Positions 1 through 14,000 of a stretch of 64,000 nt of DNA are shown here, piece after piece. The position numbers and the translations under genes were made by a program. Every line of letters starts with the position of its first letter. The first letter of the stretch is position 1. Under the pieces are notes generated by a model. That model saw only the letters and a list, made by a program, of their open reading frames with translations. It was not told the DNA's origin and did no database searches. The stretch comes from Styela clava (lineage: Eukaryota; Chordata; Ascidiacea; Stolidobranchia; Styelidae): contig NC_135261.1 of NCBI RefSeq assembly GCF_964204865.1, forward strand, positions 14,694,001 to 14,758,000, read 5' to 3'.

Positions 1-3000
1 AAAGTTGAACAGATATAATGGCGACTTGGAAACCTGAAAGTTAAAAGCAACAAAACTAATTAAGAAAGAAAATTACTTTTTTATATTTACAAGCCCGAGA
101 AATAACTAATATAAATATATTATAAGAATAGAAATGTACAAATTCAATATTTTATTCTGATATATAGCTGTCTTGTATGGATATACTGAAAATCAACAGA
201 TTGCCATATTTTTCATAAATATATATTTTTTCCAACCTCAAAAAGATTTGAAAAACACAAAATCGCAAGTAATTTTTAATTCCTATTGATAAAAATATCC
301 GAATGAACCGCTACTGACTTTATTGTTTATAGTTTTACAACAAAATTCTATTATTTCAGTTTACCAGGAAACCACCGGCTTTACCTGGATGACTATGTCG
401 TCTGCGTAATCAAGGAAATCTAAACGAAAGTGTCGGTCTTATCCGAATACCATCAATCAAATGCGCCTAATCTAAACTAGTGTCTAATCGCTCTCTTTAA
501 AAGTTCATAATAGTAAACTACAAATCCGGCCAATGGACAATCTTATGTAGTAACAGTGCGGAAGACAGAGGTACATTTATTTGAATCGGAAAATCTATGT
601 TTTAGTAATTCTTGGGAGTTGTTTAATGAAAGCATATAACCTGACAGCCAAAGTTGTGAAATTATGAATTCCACCTATGTTAATCGCTATATTTTTTAAT
701 AACTATATTTTAAAAACCACCGTAATGGAAACTCAAAAATGCCATTAAATTACACAAATTTTATCACAATATGGCAAGCCTAATTATTCCAATCGGTAGG
801 AATTTGTTTCCGTGAAAACGGTTGTAAAAACAAGACATTTCGTGACATCGTCCGTTTGGTTACGCGTAAGATTCTGAAAGGTTTTTATTTAACTTGCTGC
901 GAATTATATGTCGATCCGGCCGGTTCGAGTCGGCATAATCAAAGGAATTTCATATAAGACGAAGGAAGCGTTTTTATTATGTTCATAGGTAAATACAACA
1001 GTGTCGTGTGTTGTCATATCGAAGTGGTAAATCGGGTGTCTATATGAAGTATTTTATTATTATTTATTAACATTCAAATGAAACTGATACGAATACAAAA
1101 TATTTACACTTTATCGAAAACAGAATAGGTTTTGTGCAGAAGAATAAACTCCTACTAATTCAGTTACCACTATCAACACTTTATTCCATATAACGTAAAG
1201 TCCAACTAAAAATGTAGGCTGCAAAGTGGGCGCCTGTATTTTGTGCAAACACAATTCACCATGTTCGCGGGTAAACGAAGTGTGAAAATAAAATGTTTAC
1301 AGTCTGTATCTAATTACAAATATATGTTAAATCAATCAATCGTTATACTTTAATTTTAGGAAAATTGCTTAACAATGCTGAAAACTACATTTTGCTATTG
1401 GACCAAATATGTGATCGAAAAACTAATTTTCGTTGTAATTTTTCCATTTTCATTCGATTTTAATTAACAAGAAAATAGTTTTTGAGCTGCTATTATTGCG
1501 GATATGCAGATATGTTTATAAAAATGATTTAACGTTTTTAGAATAAAGGGGGAAATTAGAAATACGACGACTTTAGAATTTATTACCGAATTTTTATTTT
1601 AGAACAATTATTGTTGGAGAATATTCAGGTAGTAGAGAAAAATAGTTTTGTAATTGTGAGTAAAAAAAATGTATTGTCATTTAATGAAGGGAAGACTAAA
1701 CATATATTAAATTTTCCATAATAAATTAATATTGCACATTTCATTATAACTTCATTTTTTTTTTTCTAAAATAGTATTCATGTAATTTTGAATTTTTTTT
1801 TAAGATATACAACTTTATTAGTTTCATATCAATAACGGGATATGAATATGTTATTTCATTATTTTTCGTTTTATTGTTTTATAAACGATCGTCAAGTTTT
1901 CGTGAGAACTCACCATAATGTCAATAATTCTGTACAATATAGTACATATTGCACATGTGATATTACGATGTATTCAAAACATGCATAACCCCAATGCATT
2001 ACCATTTTCGACCACCCTAAAGTTATTTGTCACAAATTGACTCCAGGTTATACGCACACCGAACATAATGTGACCATTTCATGTTTGATTTAATTTTGAT
2101 CCGTGGATAAGTGCATCTTGAGAGTCGATTAAATTCGGAACGACACGGTTCAATGATTCAAGATCACGGTCAAAATGAGCTCGTAATTATAACACTCGTT
2201 CTTGTGAATTAATGCATGACAAAACGCATCAAGAAGTGGCAAACCATGTCGAGAACATAGATGTTTGCCATGTAACATATAAAACAAAAACAAAAAATTT
2301 GAAAAACCTCATTTGTTTTAGCTGTGAATTGTTATTATTATTTTTTTGTGTCATAAAAACTAATAATTTTCAAAGACACCAAATAATCTGGTGCAAAGCT
2401 TTATTAAAAATTCGTAAATATATATAGATATATATTTCCTTTTTCCTATTGTCATTCTATAAAACGATCTACAAATATTGCTCTCATTGTTTGTCATACT
2501 TTCGGCCCTCTTCCGTTACAAGACCATTGTTTACCTTTCAATTTTGTTTACATTCCAATATAACCGATGGTTTCTTTTAACATGCGTGACTTATTTTTCG
2601 ATCGATCTTTCCATATTTGATGTATCTTTGTCACACTTGAAATAATGTATGGTATTTTTGAATTGAATAATTTTTCTATAAAAGCATTACTATTCTCATC
2701 TATCACATCCAGTTTGATCGCGATAAAATTTGAAGAATATTAAGGCAATTGCTCGATTGTTCAACTTATTTCAAGCGTAGAAAATCACCATAAACTTGGT
2801 TCATACACGGAGATGATATCAAAATATACATTTACCAAGAAAGGGTCTTAGCGTAAGTAAAACAACACATTTTGGGCTTTCCGTTTCGGATTTGCGGTTG
2901 AGTTTAAACACAGAATACACAGTATTCATTAAAATGAGGCCATTATCACACATTCTTTCAATGTTAATAAACGGTGTTTAATATTGAAGTTTGAAAGTCC

Positions 3001-5483
3001 AGGATGGCTTCGACCTGAATTTATTGTATTCTGGTCCAGTTCTGTCAGATTTTATCAACCCAAAAATACGACTATGTTTGAGTTTAAATCCAATGGAACA
3101 TTAAAATACCATTTTAATTTTTACAGCTATTCTCAAATTTTTCTATGTCAATTTGTAATTTGAGGAAATTCAAATTTGCGTGGCATTATAGATAATGTAA
3201 ATTGTACAACCTTACTTAACAGCAGAAATTGACCGGGTATAAAATTGTGCATATAATAACGTTCAGAATGAAAGTAGACAAAGCACATGCTGGTTTGAAA
3301 TAATTTTTGAACAATATTAGCATTCTACCAATTGCAAAAATAGTAATAGCTCTCATTGCGCTGACTGTTTTAAAGTATGAAACAAAATCAGCATTCCGTG
3401 CGAAACATTAAAAAAAATCTGTCATGCGGTTCAACAATTATGATAAGAGAATGCACAGTTACGAAGTTCATGGCTTTGCTGGTATTTATGGGTATTAGGC
3501 TTCTGACAAATCAATAATAATATGCATAAATACGCCAAATGAATCCGCAAACGATCCCGAGATTACACTTTTCGCCAGTTTATATTCAGCTATATTTGCG
3601 TTGAACATTATTTTACGTTGGAAATTTTGCGCTTTAACTACATTTTGATAAATAGAAAAAAAATAGGTAAATTACTACGTTCGAAACAATATTGTAATAG
3701 GCAATTATGAATAATTGTCGGGTTTTGAAATGAAACTGTCCCACTATGAGCCGATATCGAATTTGATTTATTTGAAAATTAGTTTTGGTTACTAAACTGA
3801 TAAAAATTAAAAAAATCATCTATGCCGCAGTTAAGCAAATAAATAATCTAGGTATGGATAAATTTGAGAATAATGTGACTAGAGAATGATCTCTTTTATT
3901 GCCAGTTTTCTCCAAGTATTCGTACGTCACGACGTCAGATTGCGATTTAGGTATTTATTTCGATAAAATAAAGTGTGAATAGAGGATAAAATTGGGCACA
4001 AAGATGTTCAAAGACTTGGAGGATCCAAATACATTACGGGTAAATTCCTAGCATGTACACAATCTATCGATAAAAAAGAGATAAAATATATTTGTAACGA
4101 TAATAATATGATTTTGGTCGTTTTACGTGGTAAAAGCTGCTAGAACATTAATTTGGTGAATTTTCATCCGCAGAACTGTTTCCCTTTCAATACTGACTTC
4201 ATCCGTTTACTTTCGTAAATTCGATCTGTAACAGCGATTTAACTTTTTGATTAAACAAAGTATTATACGGTAGCTGCCACGATTCGAATATTATAGGTAT
4301 AATTAAACTAATATATTGTACAAAATGTCGGTGCGCATCCTAAATAAACACAGATTTTATCTCGTTGGCAAGTCCTTACTTCCTATAATTAAGATTATCT
4401 AGAAACAGGTAATCAAGTTTCAAAACTTGATTGTGGCTCGTGATACAGTTTGTCTTGTACTACATGATGTTAATGCAAAATATGTGCCCACAAGACGTTA
4501 TCAACGCAAAATTACAACCCACTAACAATAGACCTGCGGCAAAATCTAGGCTTATATCGCAGATATTGTCAAGTATATTTGACAAACTATCAAGTTAAAT
4601 CTAAGAACATTTATATTATTATAGCTACTGACATGTGTAATATTTTGTCCTATATTTATAAATAAAAATGATATTTTCAGTATTTGCGGTATTTTTTGAC
4701 TAAATCATCTATATTTCTGATTGTCACAATGTCTTCTCTGAATACTATTGCATTAAAATTACATGTTACTGATTGTTTAAAGTTTGGAAGATATAAATTA
4801 TGACAATTTTAGCAACGTATTTTGAATAGATATTTGTGACATATTCATTTGAGGCTTATCATAGGTTTAAAGTTTTGTTATTTAAAACTGATACAACTAG
4901 TACCTTGCGCTTATGGCGTCGGGAGAGGTTCGCGACGTACTCATCTGAGGCTTATTATAGATGCAAAGTAACACAAAGTAAAACTGGTATAATTTAGAAT
5001 AGATGATAGAAGCCTTGTGCTTATGGTGCTGGGCTTGGGTGCTCCTGAGGTCGCATCTTGAAAAGTTGTTATTTATGAACAATACCAACCACTTAATCCA
5101 GATAATGAGAACTTAAATTTGCAACGTCGGACAGAAAATATTATGCGCATAAGAGTCTGCGTACTTATATAGGTTTGCTCAAAACGTATAGGTAGAAATA
5201 AATGCCTCCTAATATAATTCAAAAACACGGAGGAAGACATTACTCTACAGTACTGAAACTTGGCAAATCAAAATTGATCATAAAATAGTAAAGCCAGGTT
5301 TACTATCTGTGATTTTGTTTTAAACGTTTTTGTATACTAATGGTGAACTTTTTTATAATATGATTGCTCGTAATCCGCACATTTAAAACATTTGCAATCT
5401 AAGATGCGTATAACTCATTATGTATAGATTTGATTAAATATTCGAAATAACAATATATATAAGAAAAAAAAAATAAACAATAC
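1..5483. other. non-coding stretch downstream of the CRD exon
   Basis: No gene, RNA gene or clear mobile element was recognised. Because the CRD exon at 5484-6521 is on the minus strand and ends at a splice donor, at least the upper part of this stretch should be its first intron, and later exons could lie here or beyond the window. I looked on the minus strand for the rest of a Frizzled domain (a Phe-Leu-Cys motif with spaced cysteines) and found no convincing match. The short minus-strand frame at 4897-5088 has no CRD cysteine pattern and was not called. Confidence 0.5.
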
Positions 5484-6521
5484 CTCTTGCTCTGCCTCAT
5501 GTTGAGTGAACTTATTCGTTATAGAAAGTGACATATCCGTTTGATTATATCCAATGTCTCTGCATATTGGTACTGTAATTGCTTCACATCGCTGGTTGCG
5601 TGGTTTCTGAATGTTATGTCGAAAACCACTTTGTCTCGGAAACCTCAGTCCCAAATTGCGGAGAGTCGAGTATCTCCGTCCGGCAAAGCTTGCATTTGTT
5701 ACCGAGGTGAAGATAAGAAGCAATAAAATTAGGTAATATAAGGCAGTGATTTCTCTTGAACGTTTCATAGTCCAAAAGCGCAAATGTGAAGTTGAATTTT
5801 CACTCATATGCCGAAAGCGCGCCAAAGTACGTGTTTTAAATTGTTCGTACAAATCGGACCATACCGCTATTTTATGGATTGGCGTCGACCAAGCCCTATT
5901 GAATTGAAGATTATTACATGTCGCAAGAGGCAATGGACCTGAGTGTTCATATGATTTGAACCGACAAGGCGGTCTCTGCATATCACTTGAACCGTTGCCG
6001 TCATTAGTCTGCACAACTAAATCCTGATAAGCCATCGTCGGCATGGATACCACAGGGAAGTTAGATTCTTCTTGAGCAGTTATCATGAACTTTGACAAGT
6101 CATTAGGCGCAGACTTCGATTGAACACAGCAATCGTTAGCCAGTTGTCGATTGGTGCAGGTCATGACTTTAGTTGGAGATAGGCAATTCTCAGTTTCAGG
6201 GTTTGTACTATTACTTCGACAGCCACAGCAATAACCCGAAGTAATCTGATCTTCATTCGCATTTATACTGCTATGCTTTTTATCAATGTTTATTTGGATT
6301 ATCTCGACACAAACGGCACAGTTTTTCCACTCCATATTCGACCGAGAGAATAATTCTTCTGAGGCGAATACTTTTATCCGAGTCGGGCATTCGATAGTAC
6401 ATTTTCGGCAATAGCAATAACAATCCTGTTGTAACCGGGTCTCGTTCTGCGATTGTCCTGTTTCAGATCTTGAACTAAAGTCACCACGAGGATCCCTCTT
6501 GTACTCCGCAATTTTGTTCAT
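5484..6521 (-). CDS. first coding exon of a Frizzled-CRD membrane protein (partial)
   Basis: This exon encodes 346 residues. The start ATG has A at -3 and an in-frame TGA nine bases upstream (6528-6530), so it is a credible true start. Residues 1-255 are hydrophilic with many cysteines, including CYCYCRKC near 34-41 and CCGC near 98-101. Residues about 259-276 are a single hydrophobic segment. From residue 312 the sequence CEAITVPICRDIGYNQT matches the start of a Frizzled-type CRD, including the conserved GYN-x-T glycosylation site. The frame stays open another 21 codons, but that tail is low-complexity Phe/Leu/Ile. The donor GAG|GTATTG at 5484/5483 ends the exon in phase 0 inside the CRD. 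The order cytoplasmic tail, membrane anchor, then CRD resembles type II proteins such as corin. Alternatively, Met252 could start a signal peptide (cleavage near VTNA-SF) of a Frizzled or secreted Frizzled-related protein. The CRD call is fairly firm; the family is not. Confidence 0.72.
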
Positions 6522-8072
6522 TTTGTTTCAATTATCCAACGTAGATATTTTAAACTATACATTGATATTGTTTGCAAACTGTTTGGAGCGGCGTTTCACA
6601 TCATCTAACCATCTAAAAAAGAAATTATTGAAAATTTGAGTCTGAAACATTTTCTAACAAAGATTCCGCGACTTTCCTGCAAAAGCTCATAACAATAAAA
6701 TGCATTTGTATTTGAGTTCATTTGTTTACTTTATACGCCTGCCACCACTCGGAATGAATTTTAGAATGAACTGAAAAACGATGCAATATTATATTTAAAT
6801 ATATATAAAAATGATGATTCTGTGTCCTAATTATTTTTTACCGCAGTTTGTTACCTAAAATAACAATGGGATATTTATATTTCATGGATTGTCTGTCTAT
6901 TTACTTTTATGAAACAACAGTTTGATTTAAAATCAAATATATATTGTGAAGTAATATTTCAATCACAGACCATACTTGTACAGACCATCATCTATACAAT
7001 ACCTCATTTTATTTTTCACATAATAACCTCCGACCAACAACCTATAATTAAGTCATTATTTTACACACTGGTTTCGTCCGATTAGCGCAAAGGCTATACT
7101 AGAAATTCCATATACGATTCAGTATATGGACCAACACATATCGAAATGAATTTGAAGGCGAGGAATTGTTTTGAGTATATGACAACCCGGCCAACATACA
7201 TACACCATGATCTCATAATTTTATTCATAATAACCTCAGATAGTTATATAACATTACTTTATATTTTGATTCTAGTTGAATCTGATCGAATACTATTTAC
7301 CACCTACCTGCCTTCTACCAGTACAGCCAGCATTTATCGCGGCCTCATTGTAAAAAAAGAAAAATATCGACGAAAAAGGAAATCCATGTTCTCATTGGGG
7401 TTCATTCTAGAATTCTGGTGAACATTAGGTGCAAAGATCATTTTGATCGCAATATTGGTAAAGTCAACTAGATTATAATGTATTAAAATGATTGAATTTT
7501 TAGGCCGAATTGAGATGGAGCACAACAGTCAATAAGATTTTTAGCAGTTACTAGCATGTTTCTGGTGAACCATTAAGCACAGGAGGCAAGATTTGTTACA
7601 GGAGAATCTTTAAGAAATGCACGGGCTTACATTAATCCTCTTTTATGATTGGATTTCAACTATCAGATCTTACTTGACTTCAAAATTGCTTAGCTAGTTT
7701 CGTGCTGATATATACCCCATCTGTTTTCTTACTGAAGACAAACATTTAAAGAGACGGTGTTGCATAAAACAACGATTTCCTAAAAGTTCTTTTGTACATA
7801 ATTATAAAATATTTTACTCAGATGAATTCAAACTCAATTTAACTAAATTTACTAAATAAGATTACAATACAGTCATGCACCACCTTATTGGCTATATGTA
7901 AAAGTGATAACCTCCAATCTGCAACCTTTACAGCTTACTTTTTCTAATAGTTATGGCAAAGCCTTAACTGTGTATTGCTTACAGTCGTAAGTCCGTTTAA
8001 CTTTTTTAACGTCCTATACTTGCTGAAATATGGTGAATACAAGAGAGTTTTCGTGGTAAAAAGTTGTTGCTT

Positions 8073-8095
8073 TCTCTCGAATGAATTTCGAGAGA
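8073..8095. repeat. short perfect inverted repeat
   Basis: TCTCTCGAA and its exact reverse complement TTCGAGAGA are separated by five bases, giving a 9-bp stem. No coding or transposon context was seen around it, so its role is unknown. Confidence 0.6.
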
Positions 8096-11000
8096 GATGA
8101 AAACTGGATGACGTCACGAGACCAATTACATCTCTTGATCTCGCTGAGATAATGCCCGTTAATAAGCAATTTCATGCTGAGCGAGAACGACAGATTTCTC
8201 AGTACTGATTCGATTTTGGATTTATCCTTTAGAAAATGATGGGCCACTCATAAAACTCGGCAACACGAAGTGATTTAATCTAGGTTCTTGCTCAATCGCG
8301 ATCGAATGTTTTCTCATGGGGTTATGACGATTAGATGCGGCTTTGTGACAGCTAATTTGTTCCATGTTCCCATGTCGTTCGGATTTTGTGAATTTTAAAT
8401 GTAGCCTATGCTTAAGAACGATGAAACAAATTTTAAAAATAAATAAAAACAATCAATTGATAGGGTTGGTATTACTGGTGATGGATATTCCCATGCTTCA
8501 CTGTGGGAAAAGCTGACATGGACTTATAAACGTGCATAAAATGATAGGACGTTACATTTAGGGTATATCACAATGTTATTACAGTTTTTAATTTGGTATC
8601 TATTCAATTTTGTTGTCAAATAAAAAGTTGTAAAAGAATCCACAACAAAACTGGGAAACTGTAATTTTGAAATTTAAGCAAACCTGACTCAGTACGTATA
8701 ACTAAACTCGGATATATAGAATACCAAAATGAAGTAAAAATATTATCGTGCAGTGTGTACATATATTTTAAATACATCATGGATTCATTTTCTATCAGCT
8801 AAAAGGTATCAACAACGAATAGAACTTCCGATGTCTATCCCAATGTTTTAGCACGTGACCTCTGAACGACTGTAGCATAAAGCTGCGGTGGGATAGCGCG
8901 ATGTAGATATGATAAGTGCCATATAATCAAGGTAGCTTCAACTACAGTATATCATCGTGCCAAATTTTTGATGGGTATGACAATCGCCACGTGCCGCGTG
9001 GGTCTGAAATGCATTCCACGAATTACGATCGTATTATAAATAAAAAAATAAGACAAAACTGACACACGTGAAACAAACAAGTAATTATGTAATACGACAT
9101 AATGATGACAAATCCGTGACATTTATTTATAAATTATTCCACTCGGTAATGACCGACTAGCAGATATTTTAATTTGGTCACTCAAAAAGTAATTATCGGA
9201 AAAAGTAAAACAAGTAATTATCGGAATGACATCGTATAAAATCATTTTCGACACTAGATATGATCCACACATTTTGAATCTACTTGTCTGAAATAGAAAA
9301 TCAATCGAATACAAAATAATATCTCGTCCAACAGAACATGTGGATTGTAAAAGATTCATAATAGCTCACTTTGAGTGCAAAGTGTTAGGTGTGTGTACAT
9401 TGCTGCTCGTAAAAAAGATCGTAAAGCCTTGGAATAATATCATTCAAATTTCTCGGAATACAAAGAAAAATATTAAACTGCCTGTCAAAAATGTTTTGAT
9501 AGATGGGCCTTACGTGGCCTTTATTTTTCCGTTATGAGGTGACTGACTTAATATTTTTTGATTCGATTTTACGACCAACTCCTGGGCAAACGTTTGTTTG
9601 AGCTTCGAAATCGTAAAACGACGTAGGTGACTGATAAGCTTCTTTAGTACAACATTCGATATATAAAATATTGTTTCATTTGAAAAAAAATATATTCTGA
9701 AACCTTGATTATCAAATCGTCTTTGCATTGTACGTGAAAATTGAGAATGTCATGTGATTGCGCAACATTAAGGCCTGAGCAGCTTTCAAATTCTCCAATA
9801 TATATATAAATATTGTGCTCGATTTCAGCAGATCAGTTAAATTAAATTATGCTATCACAAATAGAATAGTCATCCAGCAGACTTCGATGGCCTTTATGTC
9901 ACCCTTTTTGACAACTCAAGAATTTCCTTAGGGAAAGAGGGCACGAATATGGCAATTTGCATCCTAACCACAAACTGCATACATGCGCAGTTGTGATTTT
10001 TGTGATTCAACTTCATTTTAATTCGTGCTCATGCTTTGATGGAATCTAGTTGAATATAAAAGTTTTCAATCAACTAAGTATATTTTACCAATCATGACAT
10101 GGATTTGTTTTCGACTGCAAAACAAGTCAAGTTGCCAAGTTCATAAACTGCAAGATTCCATCCTCAGTCCAAACAGCGGCCTCTAGGGAATCACTTTTAC
10201 ATGTGCGGTGTGCTAATACGATTACTAACACGATACAACCATCACTATATTCTCGCACCCGTCTTGGGACTCCTCTGCTTGTCTGTCTGGATGCTACCCA
10301 ATTCGCTGGTTTAACCAAATTCGACTAAACTATGTTTGTGGGAGACCTTAGATTTCAGTTTTACAAACGGCAGAAGTCAGGTTAATAGATCAATCCAATC
10401 ATGACCTGCCTATAGTAAAGAATAGCAAACAGAATATAAATCTTAATAAGAATATTAGATCTTGAAAAGTATAAATAATTCGTTGAAAGCAAAAAACGTT
10501 CAAGATTGAATAACAAATGCTGATGAAAAATAACGCAGTCCGAGTCTATTTAAACATAATTTAAATTGCATTTCACTTCTGTGGATCGCTAACAGGATTC
10601 GGTTGACCCGTGTCCATTGAAGGATAAAAACTACAACAGGTGTATTTTCCGAGATAGTGACGCACGTATTCCTTTCTATTCTGTGCGTATAACGATTATA
10701 AATCACATGGCCATATAAAGCTTAGACTTCCAATTCAATAGTGTTCGTGGTTTTATCTATACAATTTAACACAGAGTTTAATAAAATGCGCATACGATAA
10801 AAATTTAGCTTACTTTTGCGAAGGTACACGAAATACAACGAGGATGATTTTCGAAAAAACATGAATATAAAAAATGAAGGAATGATATATTAACCTTGGG
10901 ATTAATTAATACAAAAAGAAGAATAGTGTTTAATTTGTACGCAGTGATTAAACTCTCCAACACAATTTTTAAATGTCACGGAGAGTAAGCTCATTAGGCT

Positions 11001-14000
11001 TCTATATGTGTTTACAGTTATTACGTTAAATTTGTATTTCAGAGATTCATTAATCATTTTACCAAACTCTGAAACTGACGTTTCTAACATAATACTTGAT
11101 CTTGATGATCAATCATGATTCAACAAATTGCCGCGCTTGGTCTGTCGTTCATACCAATTTATGCGTTAGGGTGAAAGACCTATCGTTACACATTATTATC
11201 AGTGTTCGAAGAGGACTGTTTGTTCTAAATTCAAACTTAAACAATAAGGTGATAATAGAATTGACAATTGCGAGCTTTGATGATCTTTGTGCTATTCTTT
11301 TCGTGATAGTCCGTCTGTATGCCAACTAAAATTGAAAAAAGTTGAAATTTTATCACAGTTTTACATAATTTTTTAATGAGATGCTGGGAATTTAGCATTG
11401 ATATTCATCAGATGCCTTGAGCGCTTAAATTTTATTAGAACTAAACTCTTATTTTGGGCAAGTTCGAACCCATTTTCATTCACCGAGTACCTCCATTCTA
11501 ACTTTCTCATCGGTCGCATTCCAAAAACACGAAATTAAGAACGGTCGATGTAAATAGATGATATCAAACACAATTACTGAAATAGCACTCGTTACATAAA
11601 TTTACGGATCTAAAACACAGATTCTATAAAGCACCACAATCTTGCCAATATGCGAGACGTAATCGCAATTCTATCTCAAATTCAAAATAACGTTACAAAT
11701 TCCTTTCTTAAAACCTAGTATGGAATTAAATATTAGTCAGAGTTGGATCCCAACAGCAGGTCGAAGGACAGAAAAGGTTTAATATTATTTCGTACCTTGC
11801 CACGCTTATTACAATATGTTCATTACCAAAATAAACTCCGCCTGACCCAGAAGGGGAAATTAATGGGGCGCAAAGTATTACAATTCATCATAAAATTTCA
11901 TGGTCAATTGAATTATATTAAGCAATAGGTAAATTATATGCATTGCTTTTCTACTGACGATAACTAGAACGGTCGCTCTACTCTTGCTAAACATATAATT
12001 GAAGAAAATATTGAAACGTCGATAAATGTAACAAGTAGTATTGTATTAGGTATAAAGTCATTTCGTTGTAATTGGACATATAAAAGATTGTATTTATTAG
12101 GTATAAAATAAGTATTTACTCGTGTATTATTCCGGCCTACTACAAAGCACAAATATTTTGGATTCTTAGTCAAACAGAATGAAACCCGACTTAAAATAAC
12201 GCTGGTGCGTATTTCCAAATCATAGTTGCAGTCACCGAAACCGTAATGAAGCATCAATCATTAGTTATCTTGATTATGGCACAACATATTTTTCTTACCA
12301 TCCCGACTACCATATATTTCAAAGTTTAGAAATTGATGTAGGTCGCAAAGGATAGTTTAGACCTTGTTGCAGCAAAATTCGTTTAATGAGATTCGAATTT
12401 AAAAAAAGTTATTACAAACAATAAACGTATCCAATAATTATTGTGGCTATCATTTAAAATTAAGAAACATTTCCAGGCGAAATTCTTTAGTATTCGCATT
12501 AGTAATATACATACATACCTTGACCAACATATAAATCGCATTGAGAACACGACTTCGGAATACTGGTAGGAATTCAAAACAAACTCGTACGTGTACACTA
12601 TAATGAATATTGATTCAAATCATTGCCATAACGTATGCTAGAAAGCTCTGTAACTTTGTACTATTCTTGTTAAAGTGTTCCGTGACCCGTAACTGAGTAA
12701 TTTGTCATTGTACAGAATATTTTATTTTGGATACCAGGTAGACAAATAAAGCTGAAAATTAGAAAACCCATTTACACCTATTTAGAAATGTGGACAAAAC
12801 AATCGTGGCATGGATCGATGAAAAGCTGATTTACGACGAGATCTAAAAAAGTAAATGCTCATTCTCACTATATTTTTATGCTGTTGATGATAACTTTAGG
12901 ACTATATTATACAATTTATGTTTCATTAAAAAAGTTTGAGTTTTTTTCTTGTTTAAAAAACTTTATAAACGAAATCTTCAAATAAAATTTTTGTTATCAA
13001 TAAGTCACCTCAACAATGGAATTCTGAAGAAAATGTTAAAATTATACAAAATACGAATGGTTGCGCATTTGCAGTACCAAATCAGTTAGATGTAAAAACT
13101 ACATAAACAATATAGTATTTTCTTTCACATTTACATAAAAAATCTGACAATATAATACTAATTGTATAACTTTTCTTACCTACAATGATTATAGTTTTTA
13201 TTATATTTCTTGCCATATTTAAACTATTAGTTCCGACAAAAGCCCTATGACGACACTACAGAAAATCGAGCTACATTCAGTTACGGTTATGAGTATGACC
13301 AATGTAACATCACTAGATATAAATCCTGCACTGCAGTGAATTGAGAGACATTGACAAGCGCTTCGTTACAAGGGGACACAAGCCGTCCTGGGGTCAAATT
13401 CCATCAACACCGGTTAAGCTGAAACTCGACAACGTCGACGAGACATCCGAACATATTCTATTATATGTGGTATAATTATCTCAATGAATGACAGATTTGT
13501 GAATTTTAGTCCCCTGGGTGACATCTTATGCCAAATGATGAGTCTCGTCTAATAATATTGTCATCTTTCAATGCAGTTTCAAGTTGCATATTCTAAGATT
13601 GCTGCCATCAGTTAAGCCATGCCATGATCGATCTTTCATGGTGCCATGTATATCGATGGATGACCACAAGTTTGTATGTATTCATAGAAAAAATTCAGAT
13701 TATCAAACCATTGAAGCGACGAACAAATAGCATGTATAACGGGTTGGAGCAAAAAAATTATTTCAAGTAGTGTATCAATCACAAAAATTTACACAGGCGA
13801 ATATGTATTGACGATACGTAATCCGATTTAATTTAATCAGTCAGAAAAAAATAAATCAATGTACTTTCAGCTATTTATGATAATACACGACATTTGAGTT
13901 CACTTTTCCTGTCATTGAGTTAAATTAAATAAAAGGAAAAAAATATTATAAGGGGTTCATCGTTTTCACTGTGGTGAAGTTCCCGTGGTTTGGAGATTTT

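Noticed and set aside
890..950. tRNA-like GGTTCGAGTC motif
   Set aside because: The flanking bases do not form a T-stem, and no A box or acceptor stem pairs with it.
4897..5088. Minus-strand frame as the next exon of the CRD gene
   Set aside because: It lacks the expected cysteine spacing and has no good acceptor; LLC here looks accidental.
11450..11485. tRNA-like AGTTCGAACCC motif
   Set aside because: The five bases on each side of the loop do not pair as a T-stem; no cloverleaf could be drawn.
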